A stretch of DNA of 48,297 nt from Candidatus Binatus sp. (GCF_030646925.1 NZ_JAUSKL010000124.1:1-48297); one strand, 5' to 3'. Numbered from the stretch's first letter, positions 7,948 through 15,944 are shown. The notes: a model not told the origin generated them from the sequence alone. Numbers and translations are program-made.

Positions 7948-9096
7948 TCAGGCTCGGGCGGCGGCATCGCGCGCCGCGGGTTCCACGTTGGTGATGCCGC
8001 CTGCGGTCTTCCACGAATGAATTTCGGGGAGCACGCGTTCTCCGATCAGTTCGATCGATCGCATGATGCGCTCGTGCGGAATCGCGCCGTATTGCAGGAA
8101 GAACAGCACCTGGTCCGCGCCTGTCTCGTGATACTTGCGCGCGACCCGGATCGCTTCGCCGGGACCGCCGATTGCGACCAGGTCGCCTTCCTTCATGAAC
8201 TCGTAGTAGTCGCGCGTAATTTGCGCCGGATCGAATCGCGACGCCGTGTTGAGATATCTGTACGACTCATCGACCTGGCGAGCCTGCGTGACCGTCGATA
8301 CCAGCTCGAATCCTTTGCGCACGTACCACAGCGCGGCCTCGCGCGCGATCTGCTCGGTCTCGCGCGCATCGTCGCCGATGAGTCCCATGATGTTCATCGA
8401 AACTTGATTGTTGATCGTCTGTCCGACCGGCGCGGGATTTTTGATTCGCTCGCGATAGAGCTGAATCCTCTTCGCGACCTCCGGCAGCTCGACTCCGAGC
8501 GTAAAGCACAGCACTCCGAGTCCGCGCTCGGCCGCGAGCATGAACGTATTGGGACTGGTAGCCGCCACCCAGATCGGCGGATGCGGCTTTTGAATCGGCT
8601 TCGGGATGATCGAAACTGGCGGCTCGACGGTCCAGTACTTGCCGCGCATCGTGAACGGATCCTCGCGCCACATCCGCGGAATCGCTTCGACCGCCTCGGC
8701 CCATCGCGGCCGCGTGTCCTCGGGCGGCACGCCGAAGCCGAGCATTTCGTCCATGGTGGTCGCGCGGCCGGTGCCCAACTCGACGCGTCCGTTCGACATG
8801 ATATCGAGCACCGCGATTCGCTCGGCCACGCGCACCGGATGATTGAACGGCAGCACCACGACGCCGTGCCCGATCCGAATCTGCTTGGTGCGTTGCGTTA
8901 CGCAGGCGAGAAAAACTTCCGGCGCCGAGCAGTAGGAAAATTCGTTCAGGAAATGATGCTCGACGGTCCACACCGAATCGAAGCCAAGACGATCGGCAAG
9001 TTCGATCTGCGCCATCGTTTCCCAATACACGCGATATTCGTGATCGGGCCCGTGCGGCTTGATCGATTCGATTTCGTAGATCAGCCCCGCCTTCAT
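7948..9096 (-). CDS. LLM-class flavin-dependent oxidoreductase (copy 2)
   Basis: This is a 382-residue paralogue of the adjacent downstream LLM enzyme. The two share near-identical blocks such as SVWTVEHHFL, HPVRVAERIAVLDIMSNGR and IPKPIQKPHPP. The start at 9096 gives MKAGLIYEIESIKP and overlaps the stop of the TetR gene by four bases (ATGA), with a GGAG nine bases upstream. A longer reading frame reaching 9231 lies inside the regulator and is not favoured. As in the partner, the fold binds FMN or F420 and the substrate is unknown. Two different LLM subunits encoded side by side could form a heterodimer, as bacterial luciferase does, or be two enzymes for related substrates. TetR control suggests induction by the substrate. 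Confidence 0.87.
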   Translation of the reverse strand: MKAGLIYEIESIKPHGPDHEYRVYWETMAQIELADRLGFDSVWTVEHHFLNEFSYCSAPEVFLACVTQRTKQIRIGHGVVVLPFNHPVRVAERIAVLDIMSNGRVELGTGRATTMDEMLGFGVPPEDTRPRWAEAVEAIPRMWREDPFTMRGKYWTVEPPVSIIPKPIQKPHPPIWVAATSPNTFMLAAERGLGVLCFTLGVELPEVAKRIQLYRERIKNPAPVGQTINNQVSMNIMGLIGDDARETEQIAREAALWYVRKGFELVSTVTQARQVDESYRYLNTASRFDPAQITRDYYEFMKEGDLVAIGGPGEAIRVARKYHETGADQVLFFLQYGAIPHERIMRSIELIGERVLPEIHSWKTAGGITNVEPAARDAAARA

Positions 9097-9740
9097 TTTG
9101 CGACACTCCATTGGCGCAGGAACTCGCGCCCCTGGCGGCGTAGCGATTTGCGGAGATCGAAACGCGGCCCGTGCAGATACCATAGCATCGCGGAACCCAG
9201 GTAGCTCGAAAAAATCTGCGTCGCGGCCCATTGCGTGTCGAGACCGGCGTCGAATTCGCCGAGCGCCTGGCCGTGGGCGACGAACTTGCGGAAGGTTGCG
9301 AAGCCGTCGAGGTTGGCCTTGCGCATCGCGCGCAGCACGCGCGGTCCGATCTTGTGCGATTCGAGCGCGATGATCAGCAGCAGCCGGCTAACCCACGGAT
9401 TCTTTTCGTTGAGCGCCGCCATCGTGTCGAACATCCTGAGGAACTCGGCGCGGAACTCATGCGCGGTGCGGGCCGAGGCGGCATCGCCGAACGCCAGGTT
9501 CCATTCGCCGAGCACTTTCGCGACGACCGCGAGAAAAAACGCCTCTTTGTCCGCGAAATGCCAGTAGAGGGCGCCCTTGGTCACGCCGGCGGCGCGAGCG
9601 ATGCGCGCGAGCGAGGTGCCGCGATAACCGTACGACGCGAACAGATCCATCGCGGCGTCAATCAGCACCTGGTCGAGCGTGCCGCGCCGCCGCGAGGGCG
9701 GAGCTACTCGCGCCGGGGTTTTGCGAACCGGTGACAACAT
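9093..9740 (-). CDS. TetR/AcrR-family transcriptional regulator
   Basis: This is a 215-residue repressor-type protein. The N-terminal TetR helix-turn-helix spans about residues 18-65, with the typical sequence ASYGYRGTSLARIARAAGVTKGALYWHFADKEAFF. The C-terminal part is a helical ligand-binding and dimerisation domain. The start at ATG 9740 is preferred over an upstream TTG at 9782, which would add 14 unusual residues. It overlaps the first LLM gene by ATGA, so it most likely controls the two flavin oxidoreductases and itself. The sequence just before the start (ACCGTTCGTTC on the minus strand) is a candidate operator half-site but is not a clear palindrome. The ligand is unknown. Confidence 0.88.
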   Translation of the reverse strand: MLSPVRKTPARVAPPSRRRGTLDQVLIDAAMDLFASYGYRGTSLARIARAAGVTKGALYWHFADKEAFFLAVVAKVLGEWNLAFGDAASARTAHEFRAEFLRMFDTMAALNEKNPWVSRLLLIIALESHKIGPRVLRAMRKANLDGFATFRKFVAHGQALGEFDAGLDTQWAATQIFSSYLGSAMLWYLHGPRFDLRKSLRRQGREFLRQWSVAK

Positions 9741-9871
9741 TGAACGAACGGTATGGTGGGGCAGAACCGCAGCCAAGGTCAAGCGCGCGTTTCAGGCGCT
9801 CCTTCGCGGATCAGTGCGCGCGGGCAGGCCCGCAGGCCGAGTCCGAACGATCGTTAGGCGATTGCCAGCCG

Positions 9872-10093
9872 CTAGTTATTGTGCAAGGAGTCGTCGGGCG
9901 CCTTCATGTTGCGCTCGAGGCACCATCGATCGATCACTTCAGCGTTAAAGCGCCAGTCGGTGCCAATCCTGAAACCTGGCAACTCGCCGCGACGCAGCAG
10001 CTTGTAAATGGTCGAAGGATGCACCCGCAAATATTCCGACAGCTCTTTGACAGTCATCACGCGGGGCAGTGTGTATTTCGCTTCCGTGGCCAT
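9872..10093 (-). CDS. Small excisionase-type helix-turn-helix DNA-binding protein
   Basis: This encodes 73 residues dominated by one winged-helix domain of the excisionase/AlpA type (MerR-like). The segment VMTVKELSEYLRVHPSTIYK is the helix-turn-helix, and GFRIGTDWRF is the wing. The start at 10093 has GGGAG six bases upstream. A second possible start at 10159 has GGAG eight bases upstream and would add 22 residues. Despite the family name, no integrase, attachment site or phage gene is nearby. Chromosomal stand-alone copies are often small regulators rather than true excisionases. It lies 130 bases upstream of the TetR gene on the same strand and below a long AT-richer intergenic stretch that may hold its own targets. 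Confidence 0.8.
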   Translation of the reverse strand: MATEAKYTLPRVMTVKELSEYLRVHPSTIYKLLRRGELPGFRIGTDWRFNAEVIDRWCLERNMKAPDDSLHNN

Positions 10094-10653
10094 ATTATCT
10101 CCCGGGACGGCAGATCCCGAACGTTGCTTACCTGCAAAGACGGGCGGTTTATTTCGCATGCTATCCTCTCCACCCCCTACGCGCACCATGAGTCTCTTTA
10201 CAATTCTCAAAATCAGTGATGATGGTCAAGCGCAGCTTTATCGGATTTTGGATACTCTTGGCTCGTTTGTTAAGTTTTACGCGACCGAATTAGCAGTGAA
10301 ATCGAAGGATTTGGGAAGCAAACACGCTGCCAATTGGATCTAATGGCATTTTGCTCCGATTTGAACCCGAAATTTAGTTAATTGCGAACAATTTGCCATG
10401 TAAAAGCTTTTAAAAAGCTACAATTACCCGATCCTATCTCGAAACCGGAGCGAATCAGCGGCCTGCTTCGCACATTTCGGTGTATTTACTTGAGTCCCCG
10501 GACTTCGCTTCCGCTATCCTCATATCGTACGCGCGGCACCTTGACGCGTTGCGTTCGATCTGAGTGATCGGTCGCGGTGGCGTCGGATAGAATGGCTAGG
10601 TCTGCCGCCGGAGTGCAACTTGAATCTGAACATGAGAAGGTAAGCCGAGCACG
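10094..10653. promoter_or_regulatory. AT-richer intergenic region with palindrome
   Basis: About 490-560 bases lie between the excisionase-type gene (minus) and the SRPBCC-like gene (plus), with no convincing CDS. The part from about 10180 to 10440 is clearly poorer in GC than the surrounding genes. A 15-base odd palindrome AGCTTTTAAAAAGCT lies at 10405-10419 and runs into TACAAT (10419-10424), a good -10 match on the plus strand. TTGCCA at 10393-10398 would be a -35, but the spacing of 20 is long. The region probably holds divergent promoters, and the small HTH protein is a candidate binder. Confidence 0.4.
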
Positions 10654-11247
10654 ATGAGAAGAGCAGTTACGGTACTGGTGGCGTTGGCGGTGATCGCATT
10701 CGTCGCGTATGAAGGATGGCAACACCTGCAATCGCGGCGCGCGCAGCAGGCCGGCCTGATCACGGAAGATATCCGCCACGACGGCGACCTCTGGAAGGCG
10801 GATTTCACCGCGCGTATCCCGGCGCCAGAGCAGGTCGTTTACGACGCGCTCCGCAATATCGAGAGCACGCACGGCGATCAGCTCAAAGCGGTGCGAGTAA
10901 TATCGCAGAACGGCGACAATAAGGTCGTGGACATCGATCTCGTCGGCCCCGGCGGTCAGATCATCACGACCCGGATGGAATTCCACTACCTGCCGGCCGA
11001 GAAAAAAATCGTGTACCACACCGTGAACAATCCGTTGTTCGACACCCAGGCGGTGTACCAATTCGGTGACGAAGGCGCGAGCACGTTCATCGACTATCAT
11101 CAGACCACCAAGCTGCTGCAGCAGATGCCAGTCCCCGACGGCGTGATCAAGCAGGTGATTCGCGCGATCTTTGTGGCGCAGCTCGAAGGGCTCAAGCAGG
11201 CGTTGCATATCAAGACGGCGGACCAGGCCGACACGAGCGACGATTGA
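10654..11247 (+). CDS. Membrane-anchored SRPBCC-like protein
   Basis: This encodes 197 residues. An N-terminal hydrophobic helix (about 4-20, AVTVLVALAVIAFVAYEGW) serves as an anchor or uncleaved signal. It is followed by a soluble domain of about 150 residues. The pattern of beta strands, the FTARIPAPEQVVYDAL opening, and a long C-terminal helix (about 155-185, VIKQVIRAIFVAQLEGLKQAL) resemble the polyketide cyclase/START-like SRPBCC fold, which binds hydrophobic ligands. The assignment is by pattern only and moderately sure. It is the first gene of a plus-strand run that continues with a DUF309 gene 24 bases downstream. It could bind a lipid or pigment precursor at the inner membrane. Confidence 0.65.
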   Translation: MRRAVTVLVALAVIAFVAYEGWQHLQSRRAQQAGLITEDIRHDGDLWKADFTARIPAPEQVVYDALRNIESTHGDQLKAVRVISQNGDNKVVDIDLVGPGGQIITTRMEFHYLPAEKKIVYHTVNNPLFDTQAVYQFGDEGASTFIDYHQTTKLLQQMPVPDGVIKQVIRAIFVAQLEGLKQALHIKTADQADTSDD

Positions 11248-11271
11248 CGCGCCGGGTTCGATAGCATCGCG

Positions 11272-11628
11272 ATGACCGAGATCGATACGCATTTCCTGAG
11301 CGGCGTCGAGCAGTTCAATAGCGGCGAATTTTTCGAAGCGCACGAAGAGATGGAAGAAGCGATGAACCTGCTCGAGGACGACACCCGCGACTGGGACTTC
11401 TACCGCGGGATGCTGCGCGCGTCGGTGGCGAATCACAAGCTCGGGCAAGGCGACGTCGCAGGCGCACAGTTGCATCTCCGCGCGGCGCTCAAATTCCTCG
11501 AACCTTATCCCGATCGCCATCGCGGGATTCGGCTCCGCGAATTTCGGAGCGCGTTGACGGCGGAACTCTCGCGCCTCGAATCCAGCGCAACCGGCATCGA
11601 GCCGCCGCGAATCGAGATGACAGGTTGA
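11272..11628 (+). CDS. DUF309 domain protein
   Basis: This small helical cytoplasmic protein has 118 residues. The signature of DUF309 is visible near the N-terminus: VEQFNSGEFFEAHEEMEEAM, with the FN-G-(F/Y)(F/Y)EAHE-E pattern at about residues 12-30. A TPR-like helical repeat and a tail rich in Arg and Glu follow. The family is widespread in bacteria and archaea and has no settled biochemical role; the conserved His and Glu residues suggest metal binding. It sits 21 bases before engB in the same orientation, so a shared transcript is likely. Confidence 0.82.
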   Translation: MTEIDTHFLSGVEQFNSGEFFEAHEEMEEAMNLLEDDTRDWDFYRGMLRASVANHKLGQGDVAGAQLHLRAALKFLEPYPDRHRGIRLREFRSALTAELSRLESSATGIEPPRIEMTG

Positions 11629-11649
11629 AGCACCTCGATAATTGAACCG

Positions 11650-12246
11650 ATGCCTCGACTTGCCGCAGAATTCGTTACCTCCGCGTTCGCGCTCAGCGGA
11701 TGGCCGCGATGGAATCGCGCCGAAATCGCACTCGCCGGACGCTCGAATGTCGGCAAGAGTTCGCTGCTAAACGCGATCGCCAACACCAAGGGACTCGCGC
11801 GAACGAGCAAGACGCCGGGGCGGACGCGATGCCTCAATTTTTTCGCCGTCGGCGACTCGATCGCGATCTGCGATTTGCCCGGTTTCGGTTACGCGAAGAT
11901 GGGACACGACGAGGCGCGCAAAATCGCCGCGATGATGAACGAATATATCGAAGGCCGCGACAACCTGGCGGCGATCGCGATCCTGGTCGATTGCCGGCGC
12001 GGACCTCGGGACGAAGAACTCGCGCTGGCCGAGGGCGCGCGCGCTCGCGGTGTCGATGTGATTCCGATCGCCACCAAGTGCGACAAGTTAAAACGCTCCG
12101 AGCGCGCCGCCGCAATCAGGCGCTTCGACTCGATGGGCATCGCGCCGATTCTATGCTCGGCCACTTCGGCCGAGGGAATCGACGAACTCCGCCGGCGCAT
12201 CCTCGCGCTGAAGCGGCGTACAACTGAGGACCGCATCGAAACGTGA
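11650..12246 (+). CDS. engB: Ribosome biogenesis GTPase EngB (YsxC/YihA)
   Basis: This TRAFAC GTPase is required for assembly of the 50S ribosomal subunit. At 198 residues it has the normal length. The G motifs are all present: G1 GRSNVGKS at 30-37, G3 DLPGFG at 75-80 and G4 TKCD at 142-145. The family-specific SKTPGRTR and NFFAV segments follow G1 as switch I. The reading frame ends in a TGA that shares bases with the start of the glycosyltransferase gene, so the downstream genes are translationally coupled to it. Expression would be expected to be constitutive and growth-linked. Confidence 0.95.
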   Translation: MPRLAAEFVTSAFALSGWPRWNRAEIALAGRSNVGKSSLLNAIANTKGLARTSKTPGRTRCLNFFAVGDSIAICDLPGFGYAKMGHDEARKIAAMMNEYIEGRDNLAAIAILVDCRRGPRDEELALAEGARARGVDVIPIATKCDKLKRSERAAAIRRFDSMGIAPILCSATSAEGIDELRRRILALKRRTTEDRIET

Positions 12247-13202
12247 TGACGGCTGACGTTTCGGTAATCATTCCAACTTACAATCGCAGCGCGATGGTGC
12301 TCGAGGCGGTCGAGTCGGTTCTCGGGCAAACGCACGCGTCGTTCGGGTTGATCGTCGTCGACGACGGCTCGACCGATGGCACGTTCGAGGAGCTGTCGCG
12401 AATCAACGAGCAGCGAATGCGCGTCGTGCGAATCGCGAACGGCGGGCCGGCCGCCGCGCGCAATCACGGCGTCGCGATCGCGAATGCGCCGATGATCGCG
12501 TTTCTCGATTCCGACGATCTCTGGATGCCGCAAAAGCTCGAACGCCAACTCGCCTTCATGCGCGCTCATCATGATTGTGCGATATCGCAGACCGACGAAA
12601 TCTGGATGCGCGGCGGTCGCCGCGTGAATCCCGGACTTAGGCATCGGAAGCGCGCGGGCGATATTTTTGTCGATTCGCTGCGCACCTGCCTGATCAGTCC
12701 GTCGGCAATGATCATGCGCATCGAATTGTTTCGATCGCTCGGCGGTTTCAACGAAATCATGCGCGCGGCCGAGGACTACGACCTGTGGCTCAGGATCTTG
12801 ATGAATCACCCTGTGGGTCTGCTCGACGAAGCGCTCGTCACGCGGCGCGCCGGCCATCCGGGCCAGTTATCGGCAACGATTCCCGCTATCGATCGATTCA
12901 GAATTCTCGCGCTGACGAAGTTGCTCGCGGATGAGCGACTGGTCGGCGAACGGCGATTCGCGACGGCGGCGGTGCTCCGCGAGAAGTGCGGAATCTACGC
13001 GGGCGGCCTCACCCGCAGAGGCGAAATCGCGCGCGCGAAGTTTTACGACAATGTTCGCGAAGGTGCGCTCGCGTGGAGCGAGCGGCCCGATTCAGAACTG
13101 CCGCGCGCAATCGAAACGATGCGCGCCATGCTCACAAACAAAGCAGCTCAATCCGTCATTCCGAGCAAAGCGAGGAATCCCGTTTCCTCGATCAACGCAT
13201 AA
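12246..13202 (+). CDS. Family 2 glycosyltransferase
   Basis: This GT-A fold glycosyltransferase of about 318 residues would transfer a sugar from a nucleotide donor to an envelope polysaccharide, lipid or protein. The N-terminus VSVIIPTYNRS is typical. VVDDGSTDG (about 37-45) and FLDSDDLW, carrying the DxD-type metal site at about 88-95, mark the donor site. An AEDYDLWLRI block with the acceptor-side ED pair follows. The start is ATG at 12246, overlapping the engB stop, and a GTG one codon earlier is also possible. The last residues (SVIPSKARNPVSSINA) are encoded by a dispersed repeat element (13155-13182), so the natural C-terminus was probably altered. The stop overlaps the next ATG (TAATG). 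Confidence 0.88.
   Translation: MTADVSVIIPTYNRSAMVLEAVESVLGQTHASFGLIVVDDGSTDGTFEELSRINEQRMRVVRIANGGPAAARNHGVAIANAPMIAFLDSDDLWMPQKLERQLAFMRAHHDCAISQTDEIWMRGGRRVNPGLRHRKRAGDIFVDSLRTCLISPSAMIMRIELFRSLGGFNEIMRAAEDYDLWLRILMNHPVGLLDEALVTRRAGHPGQLSATIPAIDRFRILALTKLLADERLVGERRFATAAVLREKCGIYAGGLTRRGEIARAKFYDNVREGALAWSERPDSELPRAIETMRAMLTNKAAQSVIPSKARNPVSSINA
13155..13182 (+). repeat. Dispersed repeat unit inside the glycosyltransferase 3' end
   Basis: This 28-base segment begins GTCATTCCGAGC and ends GAGGAATCCCG. It matches the segment at 25535-25562 at 25 of 28 positions. Its translation (VIPSKARNP) is a sequence often seen at spurious protein ends where such extragenic repeats are read through. Confidence 0.75.
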
Positions 13203-13738
13203 TGAACGGTACGGAAGTCGAATCGCGGATTCGTGCCTTGGCGGCGGAAAAACGGCTCCCCGCGACGCATCTCGAGCGATGGCTCGCACTCGATCACGCC
13301 TCGCGCGCGCGATTGCTGGAAATCATGGAGATGCTCAAGCTCCGCACCGGGCAAATCGTAACCGCGATCGATCTGCTCGACGAAATCCGCGTGCGCGATC
13401 GAATCGCGATCGCGCAACTCCTCGATCGGCCCGCGATCGTGCGCGTCCTTAAATCCGCCGGCTCGACGCCATCCCGCGCGAGCGCCCTGCTCGACGAATT
13501 GCGCGCGATGCGCTTTCCGCAGATGCGCGCGATGCAATCGCGGCTCGAAGCCGAAATCGCGGCGCTTAAGCTTCCGCGCGGAATTGCAGTAGTCTTGCCC
13601 CGCGACCTCGGCAATGATGAGTTGACCGTCTCGATTCGCGCCCACAGCGGCGCGGAATTCGAACGGATGCTGGCAGCGCTCGAACTAAGGAAAGCCGGCT
13701 TGATCCGCGTGATCGGATTGCTCGGCGGCAAAGAATGA
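13202..13738 (+). CDS. Unknown helical protein coupled to SPL-like radical SAM gene
   Basis: This encodes 178 residues, rich in Arg, Leu and Ala and probably all-helical for the first 120 residues, followed by a short alpha/beta segment (about 118-170: GIAVVLPRDLG, then ELTVSIRAHS). The start ATG 13202 overlaps the glycosyltransferase stop (TAATG), and its stop overlaps the start of the radical SAM gene (ATGA). It is therefore translated as the middle of a coupled trio. A longer frame reaching back to 12986 lies inside the glycosyltransferase and is not favoured. I recognise no domain. The tight coupling suggests it works with the radical SAM protein, as a partner subunit, substrate-binding factor or DNA-binding helper. 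Confidence 0.75.
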   Translation: MNGTEVESRIRALAAEKRLPATHLERWLALDHASRARLLEIMEMLKLRTGQIVTAIDLLDEIRVRDRIAIAQLLDRPAIVRVLKSAGSTPSRASALLDELRAMRFPQMRAMQSRLEAEIAALKLPRGIAVVLPRDLGNDELTVSIRAHSGAEFERMLAALELRKAGLIRVIGLLGGKE

Positions 13739-14829
13739 ATTTCGATCTGGACAACATAACAATCGAGCGCGGATGCGCCGATACGCCGCTCGCGACGCGA
13801 GTGATTCGCGCCAACGCGAATCGCGCGCCGGTGAGCTACGTCGATGATGCGCGCGAATTGGCCAAGCCCGACGCCCGCTCGCTCGATCCGTTCGGCGCAG
13901 GCAAGCGGCGCATGATCGTTGCGCGCCGCAAGACTCCGTTCCTGATGTCGTGTCCGGCCGGATCGTCGCGCTTCGCGTGCTGCGGCTACCTGGTTTTGAC
14001 GCTGGCGTCGAACTGCCCGATGGATTGTTCGTACTGCTTCCTGCAGGAGTACCTCGCCGACAACCCGGCCTTCCAGGTGTATGCGAATTTCACTGAGTCT
14101 TTCGGCGAACTCGATCGCTTGATTCACACCGCGCCCGAAAAACATTTCCGCGTCGGCACCGGCGAGCTGGCAGACTCGCTCGCGTTCGATTCGATGACCG
14201 CGATGTCGCGCGACCTGATCGAGTTTTTTTCGGCGCGCGAAACTCTGACGCTCGAGTTCAAAACCAAGACCGACGAGATCGAAAATCTGCTCGCGGTGGA
14301 TCCGCGCGGCCGCGTGCTCGTTTCATGGACGCTCTCGACCGATGCGGTGTTCCGCAACTCGGAGCATCGTACTGCGCCGCCGTCGGCCCGAATTGCCGCT
14401 GCGCGCGCGGTGCTCGACGCCGGCTATCGCGTGGCGTTTCATTTCGATCCGCTGATCGCGTACGAAAACGCCGAACGCGATTACGTTGAATTGATCGACG
14501 AACTGCTCGATACGATGCATCCGAAAAACATCGCCTTCATCAGTATCGGCGGGCTCCGGATGACGCCTGGCTTGCGCAGCGCGGCGCGGCGGCGTTTTCC
14601 GAACGACGCGATGCTCTGCGGGGAGGACGTGCTCGCCGCCGACGGCCGCTACCGAACCTTCACGCCGCTTCGACTGAAATTGTATCGCGCGATCGCCGAG
14701 CGCTTCCGCATTTGCGGCGCCGAAGTCCCCGCGTATCTCTGCATGGAGCCGGCGGCGATCCACGAACGCGTCTTTGGCAACGTGCCGTCGCGTCCCGCCG
14801 CGGTCGGCGAGCGCCTCGCCTCGAGTTGA
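13735..14829 (+). CDS. Spore photoproduct lyase-like radical SAM protein
   Basis: This is a radical SAM enzyme of 364 residues. The cluster-binding motif CPMDCSYC (C94, C98, C101; CxxxCxxC) is followed by FLQEYL, as in the SPL family. That family uses SAM and a [4Fe-4S] cluster to reverse spore photoproduct, a thymine dimer found in UV-damaged spore DNA. Further family-like blocks are the GTGELADSLAFD segment, TKTDEIENLL, VSWTLSTD and HFDPLI. Nothing else in the window suggests sporulation, so the substrate may differ: another thymine lesion, or a distinct reaction. It begins within the stop of the upstream unknown gene (ATGA). A short direct repeat spans its own stop codon. murI starts 34 bases after it. 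Confidence 0.85.
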   Translation: MNFDLDNITIERGCADTPLATRVIRANANRAPVSYVDDARELAKPDARSLDPFGAGKRRMIVARRKTPFLMSCPAGSSRFACCGYLVLTLASNCPMDCSYCFLQEYLADNPAFQVYANFTESFGELDRLIHTAPEKHFRVGTGELADSLAFDSMTAMSRDLIEFFSARETLTLEFKTKTDEIENLLAVDPRGRVLVSWTLSTDAVFRNSEHRTAPPSARIAAARAVLDAGYRVAFHFDPLIAYENAERDYVELIDELLDTMHPKNIAFISIGGLRMTPGLRSAARRRFPNDAMLCGEDVLAADGRYRTFTPLRLKLYRAIAERFRICGAEVPAYLCMEPAAIHERVFGNVPSRPAAVGERLASS

Positions 14830-14849
14830 AACGAGTCGAGTTGAAACGA
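14821..14849. repeat. Short tandem duplication across a stop codon
   Basis: The 14-base unit TCGAGTTGAAACGA occurs at 14821-14834 and again at 14836-14849. The TGA stop of the radical SAM gene lies in the first copy. It looks like a local replication-slippage duplication. Confidence 0.7.
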
Positions 14850-14863
14850 TCGGACGCGCTCAA

Positions 14864-15775
14864 ATGACGACCCGGAAAAAATCCGCGCCTCGCAGAAACC
14901 GCAGCGGGCAATCGAAACGCGCTACTGCCGCTTCGATCGCCGCGTCGAATGGACGCCTGTCGCGCGACGCTTCGCGTGCGGCGAACGAGCGCCCGATCGG
15001 CGTCTTCGATTCCGGAATCGGCGGCCTCACCGTGCTCAAGGCGCTGACCGAAGCACTGCCCAGCGAGGATTTCATCTACCTCGGCGATACGGCGCGCCTC
15101 CCCTACGGCACCAAATCCAACGAAGTAATAATTCGCTACTCGAAGGAGAACACCGAATTTCTGCTGGCGAAGGGAATCAAGATGCTGGTGGTCGCGTGCA
15201 ACACCTCGAGTGCGGTGGCGCTCGATGCTATCGCCTCGCAAACGATGGTGCCGGTGGTCGGCGTGATCGAACCGGGCGCGCGCGCGGCGGCGAATGCCTC
15301 GCGCCGCGGAAAAATCGGCGTGATCGGCACCGAAGCGACGATCGCGTCGGGCGCTTACACGCGCGCGATCCAGCGGCTCAGCCCGCGCGCCGAAATTTAT
15401 ACGCGCGCCTGTCCGTTGCTGGTGCCGCTCGCGGAAGAAGGATGGGTCGATAACGAAATCGCGGAACGCACGGTCGCGATCTATCTCGAAAGCCTGAAGC
15501 AGAGCGGCATCGATACGCTGCTGCTCGGATGCACGCACTATCCGCTGCTCAGCGAAGTGTTTGCGCGCGTGCTGGGAGCGGGCGTCAGGATCGTCGATTC
15601 GGCGACTGCGACCGCATCGGAAGTGCGCGATCGGTTGCGCAGTTTGCGCCTGCTGAAGCGCGGCGGCCGCGGCAGCCAGAGTTTTTTCGTCACCGAGACG
15701 CCCGATCGCTTCGTGCGCGTGGGGCGGCGATTCTTAGGCCCGCAAGTGGAATCGGCGGTGCGAATCGAACGCTAG
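14864..15775 (+). CDS. murI: Glutamate racemase
   Basis: This enzyme interconverts L- and D-glutamate, supplying D-glutamate for peptidoglycan. It has 303 residues from the ATG at 14864. The catalytic core is complete: GVFDSGIGGLTV with D49, ACNTSS with C112, and LGCTHYPLL with C223 and H225. The first 43 residues are a basic, Ser/Arg/Lys-rich extension that precedes the usual start of the fold. No later ATG, GTG or TTG is in frame before the core, so the extension is probably real. E. coli MurI also has an N-terminal extension, used for activation by a UDP-MurNAc precursor, but this one is not similar by eye. It is the last gene of the plus-strand run. Confidence 0.93.
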   Translation: MTTRKKSAPRRNRSGQSKRATAASIAASNGRLSRDASRAANERPIGVFDSGIGGLTVLKALTEALPSEDFIYLGDTARLPYGTKSNEVIIRYSKENTEFLLAKGIKMLVVACNTSSAVALDAIASQTMVPVVGVIEPGARAAANASRRGKIGVIGTEATIASGAYTRAIQRLSPRAEIYTRACPLLVPLAEEGWVDNEIAERTVAIYLESLKQSGIDTLLLGCTHYPLLSEVFARVLGAGVRIVDSATATASEVRDRLRSLRLLKRGGRGSQSFFVTETPDRFVRVGRRFLGPQVESAVRIER

Positions 15776-15863
15776 CTATTCGCTCGCTCTCAACCTCACA
15801 CCGCCCGCAGGTTCCCTTTTCCTATTCGAACAGGCCGTAGGCCGCATCTTCCGGACGGGAAGC

Positions 15864-15897
15864 CCGAAACCCGTAAGGGGTTTCGGAAATTTTCTGC
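15864..15897 (+). terminator. Probable terminator after murI
   Basis: A perfect 9-base stem CCGAAACCC/GGGTTTCGG (15864-15872 and 15878-15886) with a five-base loop GTAAG is followed by AAATTTTC. The T-run is short and set back three bases, so the strength is uncertain. It lies 89 bases after murI and 158 bases before secA. Confidence 0.45.
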
Positions 15898-15944
15898 TCC
15901 TGCGCATGTGTATCGCGAGACTCTCACGCCGGCGGCGGATTCAG

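Noticed and set aside
7936-9204. 422-codon open frame antisense to the second LLM gene
   Set aside because: It mirrors the LLM reading frame and has no plausible start region or motif.
9872-10440. Possible integrated element with excisionase
   Set aside because: No integrase, tRNA attachment site or flanking repeats were found.
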